A stretch of DNA of 8,511 bases from WLND01 sp040398845 (GTDB taxonomy: Bacteria > Actinomycetota > Actinomycetes > S36-B12). Numbering within the stretch: the stretch's first letter is position 1; the number at the start of each line of letters is the position of its first letter. The stretch spans positions 1-8,511 of the forward strand of contig JBBATH010000032.1 of assembly GCA_040398845.1 (NCBI GenBank), given 5' to 3'. The notes under the pieces are model-generated. The model had not been told where the DNA came from and ran no database searches. It saw only the letters and a list, made by a program, of their open reading frames with translations. Positions 1-5,908 of this stretch are shown here, piece after piece. The translations under genes and the position numbers were made by a program.

Positions 1-434
1 CCAGCCACCCGGTACGCGTGCCCCAGGTCACGCTGAGCGTCAGCTACTCGGCAGCTGCCACCGGCGGCAGCGGCGTCACCCTCGCAAGCGGCGCAGCCTC
101 AACCCTGCACGCCGACATCTTCGAGGCATGGTCAGGCAACAGCCTGCAGAACCGGCTCAGCGGCCGCGGCGGACAGCGCCCCGCAGTCGCAGGCGGACCG
201 CAAAACGGACCGCAGAATCTCCAGCAGAACGGCCCGCAGAACGGCCCGCGCGGCGGCCAGACAGACCCCAACGCTGCAATCCCCACCGATCAGGCCGGCG
301 CGCCGGTTCAGGGTCAGGCTCAGATCCAGGGCCAAGCACCGGTCCAGAACGCCACCCCCGGACAGGGCAACCGCGGCAACGGCGCAGGCCGCGGCCAAGG
401 CCAGCGCGGCGGCGGCGCAGCACCAGCCGCATAA
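1..434 (+). CDS. C-terminal part of an unidentified, probably exported protein with a G/Q/N-rich tail (5' end outside window)
   Basis: The frame is open from the window edge and ends in TAA at 432-434, so the first ATG or GTG inside the window need not be the start. The first 45 or so residues are rich in small and hydroxylated residues (VTLSVSYSAAATGG, GVTLASGAAS), as in beta-rich extracellular domains. From about base 165 to the stop the protein is low-complexity and made of G, Q, N, P and A, with NGPQN-type units repeated several times, then GQAQIQGQAPVQ and GRGQGQRGGG. Such tails are typical of disordered, surface-exposed or wall-spanning ends. No catalytic motif is visible in this part and I do not recognise the family. 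It is followed after 23 bases by a strong terminator, which supports the reading frame and the end of the unit. Confidence 0.6.
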   Translation, partial: SHPVRVPQVTLSVSYSAAATGGSGVTLASGAASTLHADIFEAWSGNSLQNRLSGRGGQRPAVAGGPQNGPQNLQQNGPQNGPRGGQTDPNAAIPTDQAGAPVQGQAQIQGQAPVQNATPGQGNRGNGAGRGQGQRGGGAAPAA

Positions 435-457
435 CTAGGCACGATTCAAGAACAACC

Positions 458-493
458 GGCCAGCCCGACTGCAAACACGCAGTCGGGCTGGCC
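458..493 (+). terminator. Strong hairpin terminator after the G/Q/N-rich gene
   Basis: A perfect 15-bp stem (458-472 with 479-493, GGCCAGCCCGACTGC and its complement) encloses a 6-base AAACAC loop. It lies 23 bases after the upstream stop codon. There is no T-run after it, which is common for terminator-like hairpins in high-GC actinobacteria. Since the arms are symmetric it could act on either strand. Confidence 0.8.
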
Positions 494-682
494 CGTTCCG
501 TTGCGAGTAGCGCCCAGTTTGAAGTGACGCCCGATCGGGAACGGCTGAGGTCATCGCAGCGCTGACACCCGATTCGCCCCCGCACAGTTCGGCCCTACCC
601 GGTCGTGGTGGTGACGCGGGCTCCCTGCTGCGCATGGTCCTTTATCAAACGGGGCACAATTCGTGTCTGGTCAACCGATGGA

Positions 683-789
683 AAGGAGGAACACATGACC
701 GCAGCACAGCCAGCATGACGGTTGAACATCGCCGCTCCCCAGCAAGTGATTTCATATCGGAAACATTCACCTACTCGGCCGGTCGCTAA
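683..789 (+). other. Strong ribosome binding site leading into two tiny overlapping ORFs
   Basis: AAGGAGGA at 683-690 stands 4 bases before ATG 695-697, a near-ideal Shine-Dalgarno arrangement. The ORF it serves is only seven codons (MTAAQPA, stop TGA 716-718). Its stop overlaps the ATG of a second 24-codon ORF (715-789, MTVEHRRSPASDFISETF and six more residues) as ATGA, the usual sign of translational coupling. Two readings are possible. It may be a leader-peptide pair, or the original start region of the decayed DUF6088 gene downstream, whose family has a short N-terminal winged-helix segment. I favour the second because the downstream remnant has no convincing start of its own, but this is inference. 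Confidence 0.4.
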
Positions 790-895
790 CGCACCTGATG
801 CCCTGTATTTGGTCATGACACTTGGGTTGGTGCCCTCCTCGATTTCCCGCACCCTACGGACCCGCGCCTCATCGTCGTACATCCGCTGAACTGAC

Positions 896-1331
896 ATGTT
901 CAAATACTCCAGGTGGGAGCGAACTCTCCAGTGGAATCAGGACGGTTCAGTCATTGAGCGCATCACCCGAGGCGTCGTCGCACGCCCCTGCACGATTTCA
1001 TACGGCGGCAGGTTCCTCCGGCGCCGGAAAAGGTCGCCAGAGCCGTGGCGCGATGGTCGGACTCCGTCATAGAAGTGCACGGTGCGAAGGCAGCCCGCGA
1101 GTTCGGGTTGACAAGTCAGGTGCCCATGCGACCGTTGTACCTCACATCTGGCCGTTCCTGGCGGGCCGGCCAGCGGGACGGGCTTTCGCTGCCTTGATGT
1201 ACCTCGGCGTTCGAGGCTCTCCTCTCGGCGGCCGCGTCCATATCCTCCTGGCTCAGCTACGTCTTCTACCGGTTCCCGACTCACGGTGGGGACGACATCG
1301 TGAACTCATGAGTCGCGTCAGAGACATGTGA
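896..1331 (+). pseudogene. Remnant of a DUF6088 / AbiEi-type antitoxin gene, pieces in three frames
   Basis: Three forward frames carry consecutive pieces of one protein. From ATG 896 one frame gives GSVIERITRGVVARP, like the 'RI.RGvYarP' wing of the N-terminal domain. The next frame (about 1010-1195) reads PPAPEKVARAVARWSD, then AAREFGLTSQVPMRPLYLTS (about 1093-1152). This 'LGLsTQVPa.pvYlTsG' segment is the hallmark of DUF6088, an AbiEi-like group of antitoxins in type IV TA systems. The third frame gives LAGRPAGRAFAALMYLG and continues to TGA 1329-1331, matching the C-terminal helical part. At least two frameshifts, and probably a deletion near 1150, are needed, so no functional protein can be made. 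The usual partner, an AbiEii-type nucleotidyltransferase toxin, is not present downstream. The assignment rests on remembered family motifs, not a search. Confidence 0.6.
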
Positions 1332-1351
1332 AGAGAGGAGTTGAGGAATCG

Positions 1352-2164
1352 TTAAAAGGCCCGCAGCAGTCGAACACCATAAACGTCACTCTTCTTTTGA
1401 CTCTCATTCCCCATTCCATCGAACACCTGGGGCCATGCCTTCTGATCACCGTCCTGCGAGGAACTCCAGTAAATGCCATTCCCAAATGAGCCCAGTGACG
1501 GAAGTGACTTACTGTCCCAGAGAAGGTTGAGTTCATCCTGAGACGGGAGGAACCAGTCCGTGTATCCGCCAAATGTTGAAGCTAAGGCCGCATTCGCCGC
1601 CCCCGATGAACAGTAGTCCGAAAACGTGGCCATCGTTTGTGTGTTCGAATAGCCGGTGCCGATAGCAGCACCAGTACCGGGTGACACCTCCTTACTCGCT
1701 CCAGAGCCCACGCACCACGCGTATTGTCCCGGCAGGTCAACGGTTTGAGCTTCAAGATAGTTGCAGTTATCGCTACATGCTGCCGAGTACCCGTTACTCA
1801 ACGCGAACGGCTTAGAAACCGCATAGATAACAATTCCGCCACCGGGGCCCACGTCACCACATGAATATTGCGTACCCTCATCCGGGCACTGACCGTAGTA
1901 ATCGTCATCACCATTGTCACTGCTGCCGAGTTACGGTGGCCCCGTAGTCGTCGGTGTGGGAGAAGGTTCAACTGCAATTGGCTCCGGAGTCGGTGCAGTC
2001 GAGGGTGTCGGTGCCGTGGAAAACACAGGCGCCCCGGACGAGGCCGAGGATGTGGCGTCGTCCTGCGCGGCACCGGAAGATCCCGCTGACGTGGACGAGC
2101 ACCCCGCAACCGATGCGGTGACCAGCACCAACCCGACGGTGAGCAGTTTCAGATGTGTTCTCAT
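1352..2164 (-). pseudogene. DUF1566-domain (Lcl-like) surface lipoprotein interrupted by an in-frame TAA
   Basis: The start is ATG 2164: MRTHLKLLTVGLVLVTASVAGC is a short basic, then hydrophobic, signal peptide with lipobox VAGC (Cys22), so the product should be lipid-anchored outside the membrane. An upstream in-frame TTG at 2176 is less likely. A Ser/Ala/Thr/Pro linker (STAPTPSTAPTPEP) follows, then codon 78 is TAA (1931-1933). The same frame stays open to TAA 1352-1354 and encodes a complete DUF1566-type domain. Its motifs are GDVGPGGGIVIY (about 103-114), the typical 'GD.GPGGGivFYv' entry, WFLPSQDEL (about 204-212), IYWSSSQ (about 231-237) and VYGVRLLRAF at the very end. This C-type-lectin-like fold occurs in surface and adhesin-like proteins, and its ligand here is unknown. 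The frame is otherwise perfect, so this is a single nonsense mutation, recent decay, or a sequence error. The domain could be made alone only from an internal start such as GTG 1852. Confidence 0.75.
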
Positions 2165-2213
2165 TGCATACCCCAATTCTTGACGATGGAGATGTGATTC
2201 ACCCTCGTACCCC

Positions 2214-2495
2214 TTAGACGGAAGATAGCGCGAAACGGTTCCCGGAAACGCGGTAGGACTTAAACCTGATAGCCGATTCGTATCTCGCTGAGCCCGTCAA
2301 AGCGAAACGAACTGGGACTGTTCCTCTGTTGAATTCTGCCTTGATCGCATCAAGGACGAGCGGTGCCTTCTCGTACTCATCGATACAGACGAGTTGGTCA
2401 CCCGTGAGTTGAGTAGCGGAGTCAGCCAGCATGGCGGTCAACGTTGCCGGCTCATCTAGATCGATCACACGTCCACCACGCGTCGCATCGGTCCA
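2214..2495 (-). pseudogene. Fragment of an AAA_14 / DUF4143-type ATPase
   Basis: The frame is open from 2495 (after a TAG at 2496-2498) and reads GGRVIDLDEPATLTAM, then QLVCIDEYEKAPLVLDAIKA and VRFALTGSARYES. This is the 'yvdLDdpatl' strand, the Walker B segment (CIDEYEKAP, with the acidic DE pair) and the sensor-1 'F.LTGSaRY' segment of the AAA_14 ATPase usually fused to DUF4143. The Walker A loop that should lie roughly 40 residues upstream is missing. After RYES the sequence departs from the family (no 'LtGRl...plsq') and stops within 20 residues, so both ends are lost. The intact family has about 400 residues. It cannot bind nucleotide as it stands. The lesion points to deletions on both sides between the lipoprotein and the acetyltransferase. 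Confidence 0.65.
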
Positions 2496-2589
2496 CTACT
2501 CAACAAGACGAGGGCGTTCAGCATTCAGCCGAAAGCCGCCGTGTATGAAGCGGAACCCGCGCCCTTTCTGATGCATCTACGATCCGGAC

Positions 2590-3642
2590 ATGACTGATGC
2601 GCGCAACGACGACCTAGCTTCCACCGAGCCCGACACGGTCACCATCGAGTTTCTTTCGGCTGATGACGCGGGGATCCTCGTCGGCCTGGTCGCCGAGGTG
2701 TACGGAGACTCTTACGACGCGGACTGGGTATACAACCGGGAGGAGATCGCCCGACGGATCTCTGAGGGCACGCTGGTGAGCACGGTCGGTCGCGATGCAG
2801 ATGGCACTGTGATCGGACACTTGGCGCTCATGGTTGAGCACGGATTCACCTCGGTCGTCCACGCCGGTGTCGCGGTCGTCACGAAGTCGGCCCGTGGGCA
2901 CCACCTGTTCACCCGAATGAAGCAGTTCGGGGCGAAATGGGCTACTTCCGCTGGCTACTTCGGCGTCTTCAGCGAGGCGACAGCCGCCCACCCCTACAGC
3001 CAGAAGGCGAACGTCGACCTTGGGGCCGCTGAGACGGGGTTCCTCCTGGGCTGGATTCCGAACAGCGTGGCCAATAGCGCCGTGGAGGGCCGCGAGGCGC
3101 ACCGGGAGTCGGTCGCGCTCTTTTACCTCAGCACCAACAACGGACCTGACCGTCTGATCTACACCCCAGCTCGTCATCGCACCGTCATCAACAACATCGT
3201 TGCGGCTACGGGGATTCACGGACACATCGCCATCGCGCCACCGAACACGGTCATTCCTGAGCATTCCGTGGTGACAGTCCAGACCAAGGAGGATCACAAC
3301 CTGGCGATCATCAACGTCGTCACCCCCGGCGCCGACATCCTCGAAGTCCTCACCTCGACGCGTGACCGGCTTGTCACTGACGATGGCCGTGATGCCGTGT
3401 ACGTCGACTTTCCGCTGGAGCTCCCCGCCACGGAGCTCATCCTCGACGCCTGTGACGAAACACTGAAAATGGGCTTTGCTGGCGTCTTCCCCAACCACCA
3501 CGTCGGGGGTGACGCGTTGCGACTGCAGTCGCTGCACACCGTGTCAATCCATGGAAGCGACATCGCCACGGCATCCGCGCACGGGGAGCAGCTCCTCGCC
3601 TACGTCCTAGCCGACCTTGAGCGCACCCACGCCAACTATTGA
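2590..3642 (+). CDS. GNAT-family N-acetyltransferase-like protein, probably two GNAT-like halves
   Basis: This intact 350-residue frame starts at ATG 2590. The N-terminal half has the GNAT plan: TVIGHLALMVEHG (about 73-85, beta-4), then GVAVVTKSARGHHLFTRMKQ (about 93-112). In the latter TKSARGHH replaces the acetyl-CoA pyrophosphate-binding 'R/Q-x-x-G-x-G/A' loop, followed by GYFGVFSEATAAHPYSQKAN with the asparagine-containing turn near 141. The C-terminal half (about 235-345) again looks GNAT-like without a clear CoA loop: VYVDFPLELPATE, LKMGFAGVFPN and ALRLQSLH near the end. Tandem GNAT proteins often have one degenerate half. The substrate cannot be told. No strong ribosome binding site precedes the ATG. 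Both neighbours are broken genes, so it appears to be transcribed alone. Codon use is uniformly GC3-rich, as expected for a gene under selection. Confidence 0.8.
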   Translation: MTDARNDDLASTEPDTVTIEFLSADDAGILVGLVAEVYGDSYDADWVYNREEIARRISEGTLVSTVGRDADGTVIGHLALMVEHGFTSVVHAGVAVVTKSARGHHLFTRMKQFGAKWATSAGYFGVFSEATAAHPYSQKANVDLGAAETGFLLGWIPNSVANSAVEGREAHRESVALFYLSTNNGPDRLIYTPARHRTVINNIVAATGIHGHIAIAPPNTVIPEHSVVTVQTKEDHNLAIINVVTPGADILEVLTSTRDRLVTDDGRDAVYVDFPLELPATELILDACDETLKMGFAGVFPNHHVGGDALRLQSLHTVSIHGSDIATASAHGEQLLAYVLADLERTHANY

Positions 3643-3659
3643 AATTAGCCGGGCGTGAA

Positions 3660-3694
3660 ACTTCGGCGCGCAACTTCGATGCGCAGCCCTGCGC
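3660..3694 (+). repeat. 13-bp tandem repeat and short GC hairpin after the acetyltransferase gene
   Basis: ACTTCGGCGCGCA (3660-3672) is followed directly by ACTTCGATGCGCA (3673-3685), with two mismatches. The second copy runs into GCGCAGCCCTGCGC (3681-3694), which can fold as a 5-bp stem with a 4-base loop. It lies 18 bases after the acetyltransferase stop and could be a weak terminator, but the stem is short and no T-run follows. Confidence 0.3.
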
Positions 3695-3699
3695 GTCGC

Positions 3700-3816
3700 T
3701 CATGTCGTTACCCAACGGTGATCCATGAGCGTCTTAAACTTCGCAGCCTGAAACGCCGAGAGTTCGCCGGACTGACTGGCATTGATCATGGCCAGGCGCA
3801 GTTGGGCCGGGTCCAT
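3700..3816 (-). CDS. Small unrecognised ORF (38 aa), possibly the end of a lost gene
   Basis: The minus strand from ATG 3816 encodes MDPAQLRLAMINASQSGELS, then FQAAKFKTLMDHRWVTT, with TGA at 3700-3702. The composition is amphipathic, helical and protein-like, and third positions are mostly G or C (about 27 of 37), unlike the competing frames here. A TAG sits two codons upstream. GTAGGGG abuts the ATG too closely to serve as a normal ribosome binding site. It may be a small protein, or a C-terminal fragment whose upstream part was lost. I do not recognise the family. Confidence 0.3.
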   Translation of the reverse strand: MDPAQLRLAMINASQSGELSAFQAAKFKTLMDHRWVTT

Positions 3817-4044
3817 CCCCTACCGGACGCACGGTCGAGACGCTGCTGGGGCCTTCGACCGTCGTTCGTCTGCAGGTCAGGGCGGCAGCCAGGACGCCGC
3901 CTGGGGAAACATCGTCGCCCTGTTGGGCAAGCTCAGCACAGTCGTCGCCTCCGTCGTCTACGCCTTGAGGCGGCTGGCAATCGTCGGGGAGGCGTGCATG
4001 TATTGGGGTCTGCGACGGTGAGCCCAGTCGTATGAGGTGAGAAC

Positions 4045-4060
4045 ACCGTGTTTACACGGT
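4045..4060. promoter_or_regulatory. Perfect 16-bp palindrome upstream of the FN3 lipoprotein, candidate operator
   Basis: ACCGTGTTTACACGGT has 7-bp arms around TT and is centred about 95 bases before ATG 4147. Such a short, loop-less dyad is more like a repressor or activator site than a terminator. The intervening 86 bases (4061-4146) hold no obvious gene. I cannot assign a promoter with confidence. Confidence 0.35.
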
Positions 4061-4132
4061 AGTGCGCGCCCCCGAGGAGCGCTAACCTCGCCACGGTTGG
4101 GCGCACCTGAGCGTCCAACAATCGCACTCTTG

Positions 4133-4138
4133 AAAGGA
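4133..4138 (+). promoter_or_regulatory. Ribosome binding site deciding the start at ATG 4147
   Basis: AAAGGA stands 8 bases before ATG 4147, whose reading frame encodes a lipoprotein signal peptide. It identifies this ATG, not the later GTG 4308, as the natural start of the FN3 lipoprotein gene. Confidence 0.6.
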
Positions 4139-4146
4139 ACGGACAC

Positions 4147-4311
4147 ATGGTTGAGGCGCGGTTGAGACAGGTCCACCGGGGACGTGCAGGGAGGTGGACA
4201 GTCGCGGCGTCTCTCCTAGCGGGCGCGGTGACGGTCCTTGCTGCGTGTAGCGGGAGTCAACGGGAGGCAGTGCCCCTGAAAGTAGTGCCCCTGCGAGCAG
4301 TGACACGGTGA
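4147..4311 (+). pseudogene. Detached lipoprotein signal peptide of the FN3 gene (frameshifted from its body)
   Basis: ATG 4147 opens a 54-codon frame with a basic N-terminus (MVEARLRQVHRGRAGRW), a hydrophobic core (TVAASLLAGAVTVL) and the lipobox LAAC, with Cys34 at 4246-4248. This is a textbook lipoprotein signal. After CSGS the frame turns into unrelated sequence and stops at TGA 4309-4311. The adjoining frame is open from 4251 and reads ESTGGSAPESSAPASSDT, a typical Ser/Pro/Ala linker, straight into the FN3 body. Restoring one base around 4252-4257 would fuse CSGS to STGGSAPES in one frame. I therefore read 4147-5819 as one original gene with a single-base deletion immediately after the lipid-anchor cysteine. 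Confidence 0.75.
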
Positions 4312-4321
4312 ACAGTGCCCC
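4269..4321 (+). repeat. 15-bp tandem repeat encoding the SAPES/SAPAS linker
   Basis: AGTGCCCCTG occurs at 4269-4278 and 4284-4293, and AGTGCCCC again at 4314-4321, at spacings of 15 and 30 bases. In the FN3 body frame these encode the pentapeptides SAPES, SAPAS, SDTVN and SAPVI. Such short in-frame repeats expand and contract by slippage. They lie just after the frameshift site. Confidence 0.6.
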
Positions 4322-5819
4322 GGTCATCAGGGGCAATGTGGTGGCGTGCACATCTACGTCCACGGTGATTTGCGCGGTCCCTGGCGCCAATCCAAACGAA
4401 GTGATTGTGTCGTGGACCGGGTCTGGTACCGGGTTCATCGTTCAGTACCAGAAGCCCGGTAGTTCAAGTTACCGAAATCCTGCGGGCTCATGCGCCAATG
4501 CGACAACGGCCTACTCGGCCGCCCTCCAGTGCACCGCGACCAGCATTCCGACCGGAACAAACAAGTTCAGGGTGGCGACGTACCGCAACGGGGGCGCTGG
4601 AGTTTACTCATCGTTTAAATCCGTGAACGTGATCGGGGCTCCTGGCGCACCGGTGATCGGGGCTGCGACCGTAACGGGGTCGACGACGGCGACGGTCGCG
4701 TTCACCGCACCGTCATCGAATGGCAACGAGACGATCACGAGGTACACAGCGACGTCGAGCCCCGCTGGCGGGTCCGGTATTTTGGAACAGGAGGGCGGCG
4801 GATCCATTGACGTCACCGGACTCACGGCCGGTACCTCGTACACGTTCACTGTCACCGCAACGAACACGACTGGACTCTCCTCGGGTGCGTCCAACCCTTC
4901 AGGGTCGGTCACCACGATGGGCGTGCCGGGGAATGTGGTTGCGACCGTAACGGGGTCGACGACTGCGAAGGTCTCGTTCACCGCACCGGCATTGACTGGC
5001 GGTTCGGACATCACGCAGTACACAGCGACGTCGATCCCCGCTGGCGGGTCGGGTACTTTGGAACAGGCGGGCGGCGGAACCATTGATGTCACCGGACTCA
5101 CGGCCGGCACTTCGTACACGTTCACTGTCACCGCGACGAACACGGCAGGTTTCACCTCGAGTGCGTCAGTACCCTCGGGGTCGGTCGCGACGAACGGCGC
5201 ACCTGGGGCGCCGGTGATCGGGGCTGCTACGAAAACTGCGACGAACAACGTGGACGTCGCGTTCACTGCACCGACATCGAATGGCGGAGCGACGATCACG
5301 AGATATACGGCGACGTCGAATCCCGAAGGGATCACCGGCATCGTAGAACAGGCGGGCTCCGGCACCATCACAGTCAAGGGGCTGACGTCCGGCACTTCGT
5401 ACACGTTCACTGTGACCGCAACGAATACGGAAGGTCTCACTTCGCTGGCGTCGGCCCCCTCGACTCCGGTCACCATTCAGGTATCTGGGGCTCCGGTGAT
5501 CACAAGCGTTGAAAACTACACGTGGTCTGACTGTGTCAGGATGAAGGTCACGGTCGGTAAGCCAACATCGGATGGCGGTTCGCCGATCACGAAATACACG
5601 GTGATGTTGGATTTTGATAACGGGGGCACGAAGACCGCCTACTCATATCCGGCGGCGGATGCGACTTCTGGCACGGTCAATTGGAATGATCTACCCGCCG
5701 CCCAGGGAGCCAAACTCACGGTCACCGCGACGAACGCATTCGGCGTATCTACTGCGTCCCCTGAATTGGCGACGACGACCAGGAATCAACCGACGGGACC
5801 GACGCGGAACTGTAGTTGA
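4308..5819 (+). CDS. Fibronectin type III repeat protein, body of a frameshifted surface lipoprotein
   Basis: From GTG 4308 the frame runs 503 codons to TAG 5815-5817 or the adjoining TGA. It has five tandem domains: a divergent N-terminal one (residues 1-109, with Cys14 and Cys22 and a second cysteine pair), three similar FN3 repeats (about 110-204, 205-296, 297-393) and a C-terminal one (394-503). Each central repeat has V.FTAP....G..ITRYTATS.P, a DVTGLTAGTSYTFTVTATNT block (the FN3 'L.p.t.Y.f.V.A.N..G' signature) and a final SG.V. linker. The product would be an extracellular, anchored, probably binding or stalk protein. It has no catalytic domain. Because the signal peptide is out of frame, translation from GTG 4308 would give a protein without export signal. 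The frame is otherwise clean across 1.5 kb, so the lesion must be recent, or a sequencing error. Confidence 0.8.
   Translation: MNSAPVIRGNVVACTSTSTVICAVPGANPNEVIVSWTGSGTGFIVQYQKPGSSSYRNPAGSCANATTAYSAALQCTATSIPTGTNKFRVATYRNGGAGVYSSFKSVNVIGAPGAPVIGAATVTGSTTATVAFTAPSSNGNETITRYTATSSPAGGSGILEQEGGGSIDVTGLTAGTSYTFTVTATNTTGLSSGASNPSGSVTTMGVPGNVVATVTGSTTAKVSFTAPALTGGSDITQYTATSIPAGGSGTLEQAGGGTIDVTGLTAGTSYTFTVTATNTAGFTSSASVPSGSVATNGAPGAPVIGAATKTATNNVDVAFTAPTSNGGATITRYTATSNPEGITGIVEQAGSGTITVKGLTSGTSYTFTVTATNTEGLTSLASAPSTPVTIQVSGAPVITSVENYTWSDCVRMKVTVGKPTSDGGSPITKYTVMLDFDNGGTKTAYSYPAADATSGTVNWNDLPAAQGAKLTVTATNAFGVSTASPELATTTRNQPTGPTRNCS
4635..5486 (+). repeat. Three tandem FN3-coding DNA repeats of about 280 bp
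   Basis: The units start near 4635, 4920 and 5196. The first two share a 23-base identity (4665-4687 and 4941-4963, GCGACCGTAACGGGGTCGACG...) exactly 276 bases apart, as well as long matches around the TAGTSYTFTVTATNT codons. The third is more diverged at its start. This DNA-level similarity implies fairly recent duplication, or homogenisation by recombination within the gene. Confidence 0.7.
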
Positions 5820-5864
5820 TTTAGTGAGGTCAGCGCCGTCAGGCTGACGATGACGTTTTGATGC

Positions 5865-5908
5865 GAACGGCTCGGCGTGTGGTGTGTGTGCCTCACGCCG
5901 AGCCGTTC
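5865..5908 (+). terminator. Hairpin terminator after the FN3 gene
   Basis: A perfect 15-bp stem (5865-5879 GAACGGCTCGGCGTG with 5894-5908) closes a 14-base loop, 46 bases after the FN3 stop. No T-run follows, as with the terminator at 458-493. A smaller hairpin, GTCAGC (5829-5834) with GCTGAC (5843-5848), precedes it. Confidence 0.75.

Noticed and set aside
595..903. Minus-strand 102-codon frame beginning MNMSVQRMYDDEARVRRVRE
   Set aside because: The first 30 or so residues look protein-like and GC3-rich, but the rest loses codon bias. It also overlaps the strong forward ribosome binding site. No family recognised, so not called.
1931..1933. Recoding of the in-frame stop (selenocysteine or pyrrolysine)
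   Set aside because: The codon is TAA, which neither system uses.
2614..3537. 307-codon frame on the minus strand opposite the acetyltransferase
   Set aside because: It is fully antisense to a convincing gene, with low-complexity V/D/R composition.
3782..4021. Forward frame with WGNIVALLGKLSTVVASVVYAL, possible membrane helix
   Set aside because: It starts inside other candidate sequence, has no ribosome binding site, and has an R-rich flank. Hydrophobicity alone is not enough.
4252..4308. Programmed -1 ribosomal frameshifting in the FN3 lipoprotein gene
   Set aside because: The direction fits, but I find no X XXY YYZ slippery heptamer in phase in the overlap, so a deletion is more likely.
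4604..5476. 290-codon minus-strand frame opposite the FN3 repeats, itself repetitive
   Set aside because: Its repeats simply mirror the FN3 DNA repeats. The FN3 reading has clear domain signatures and a terminator.
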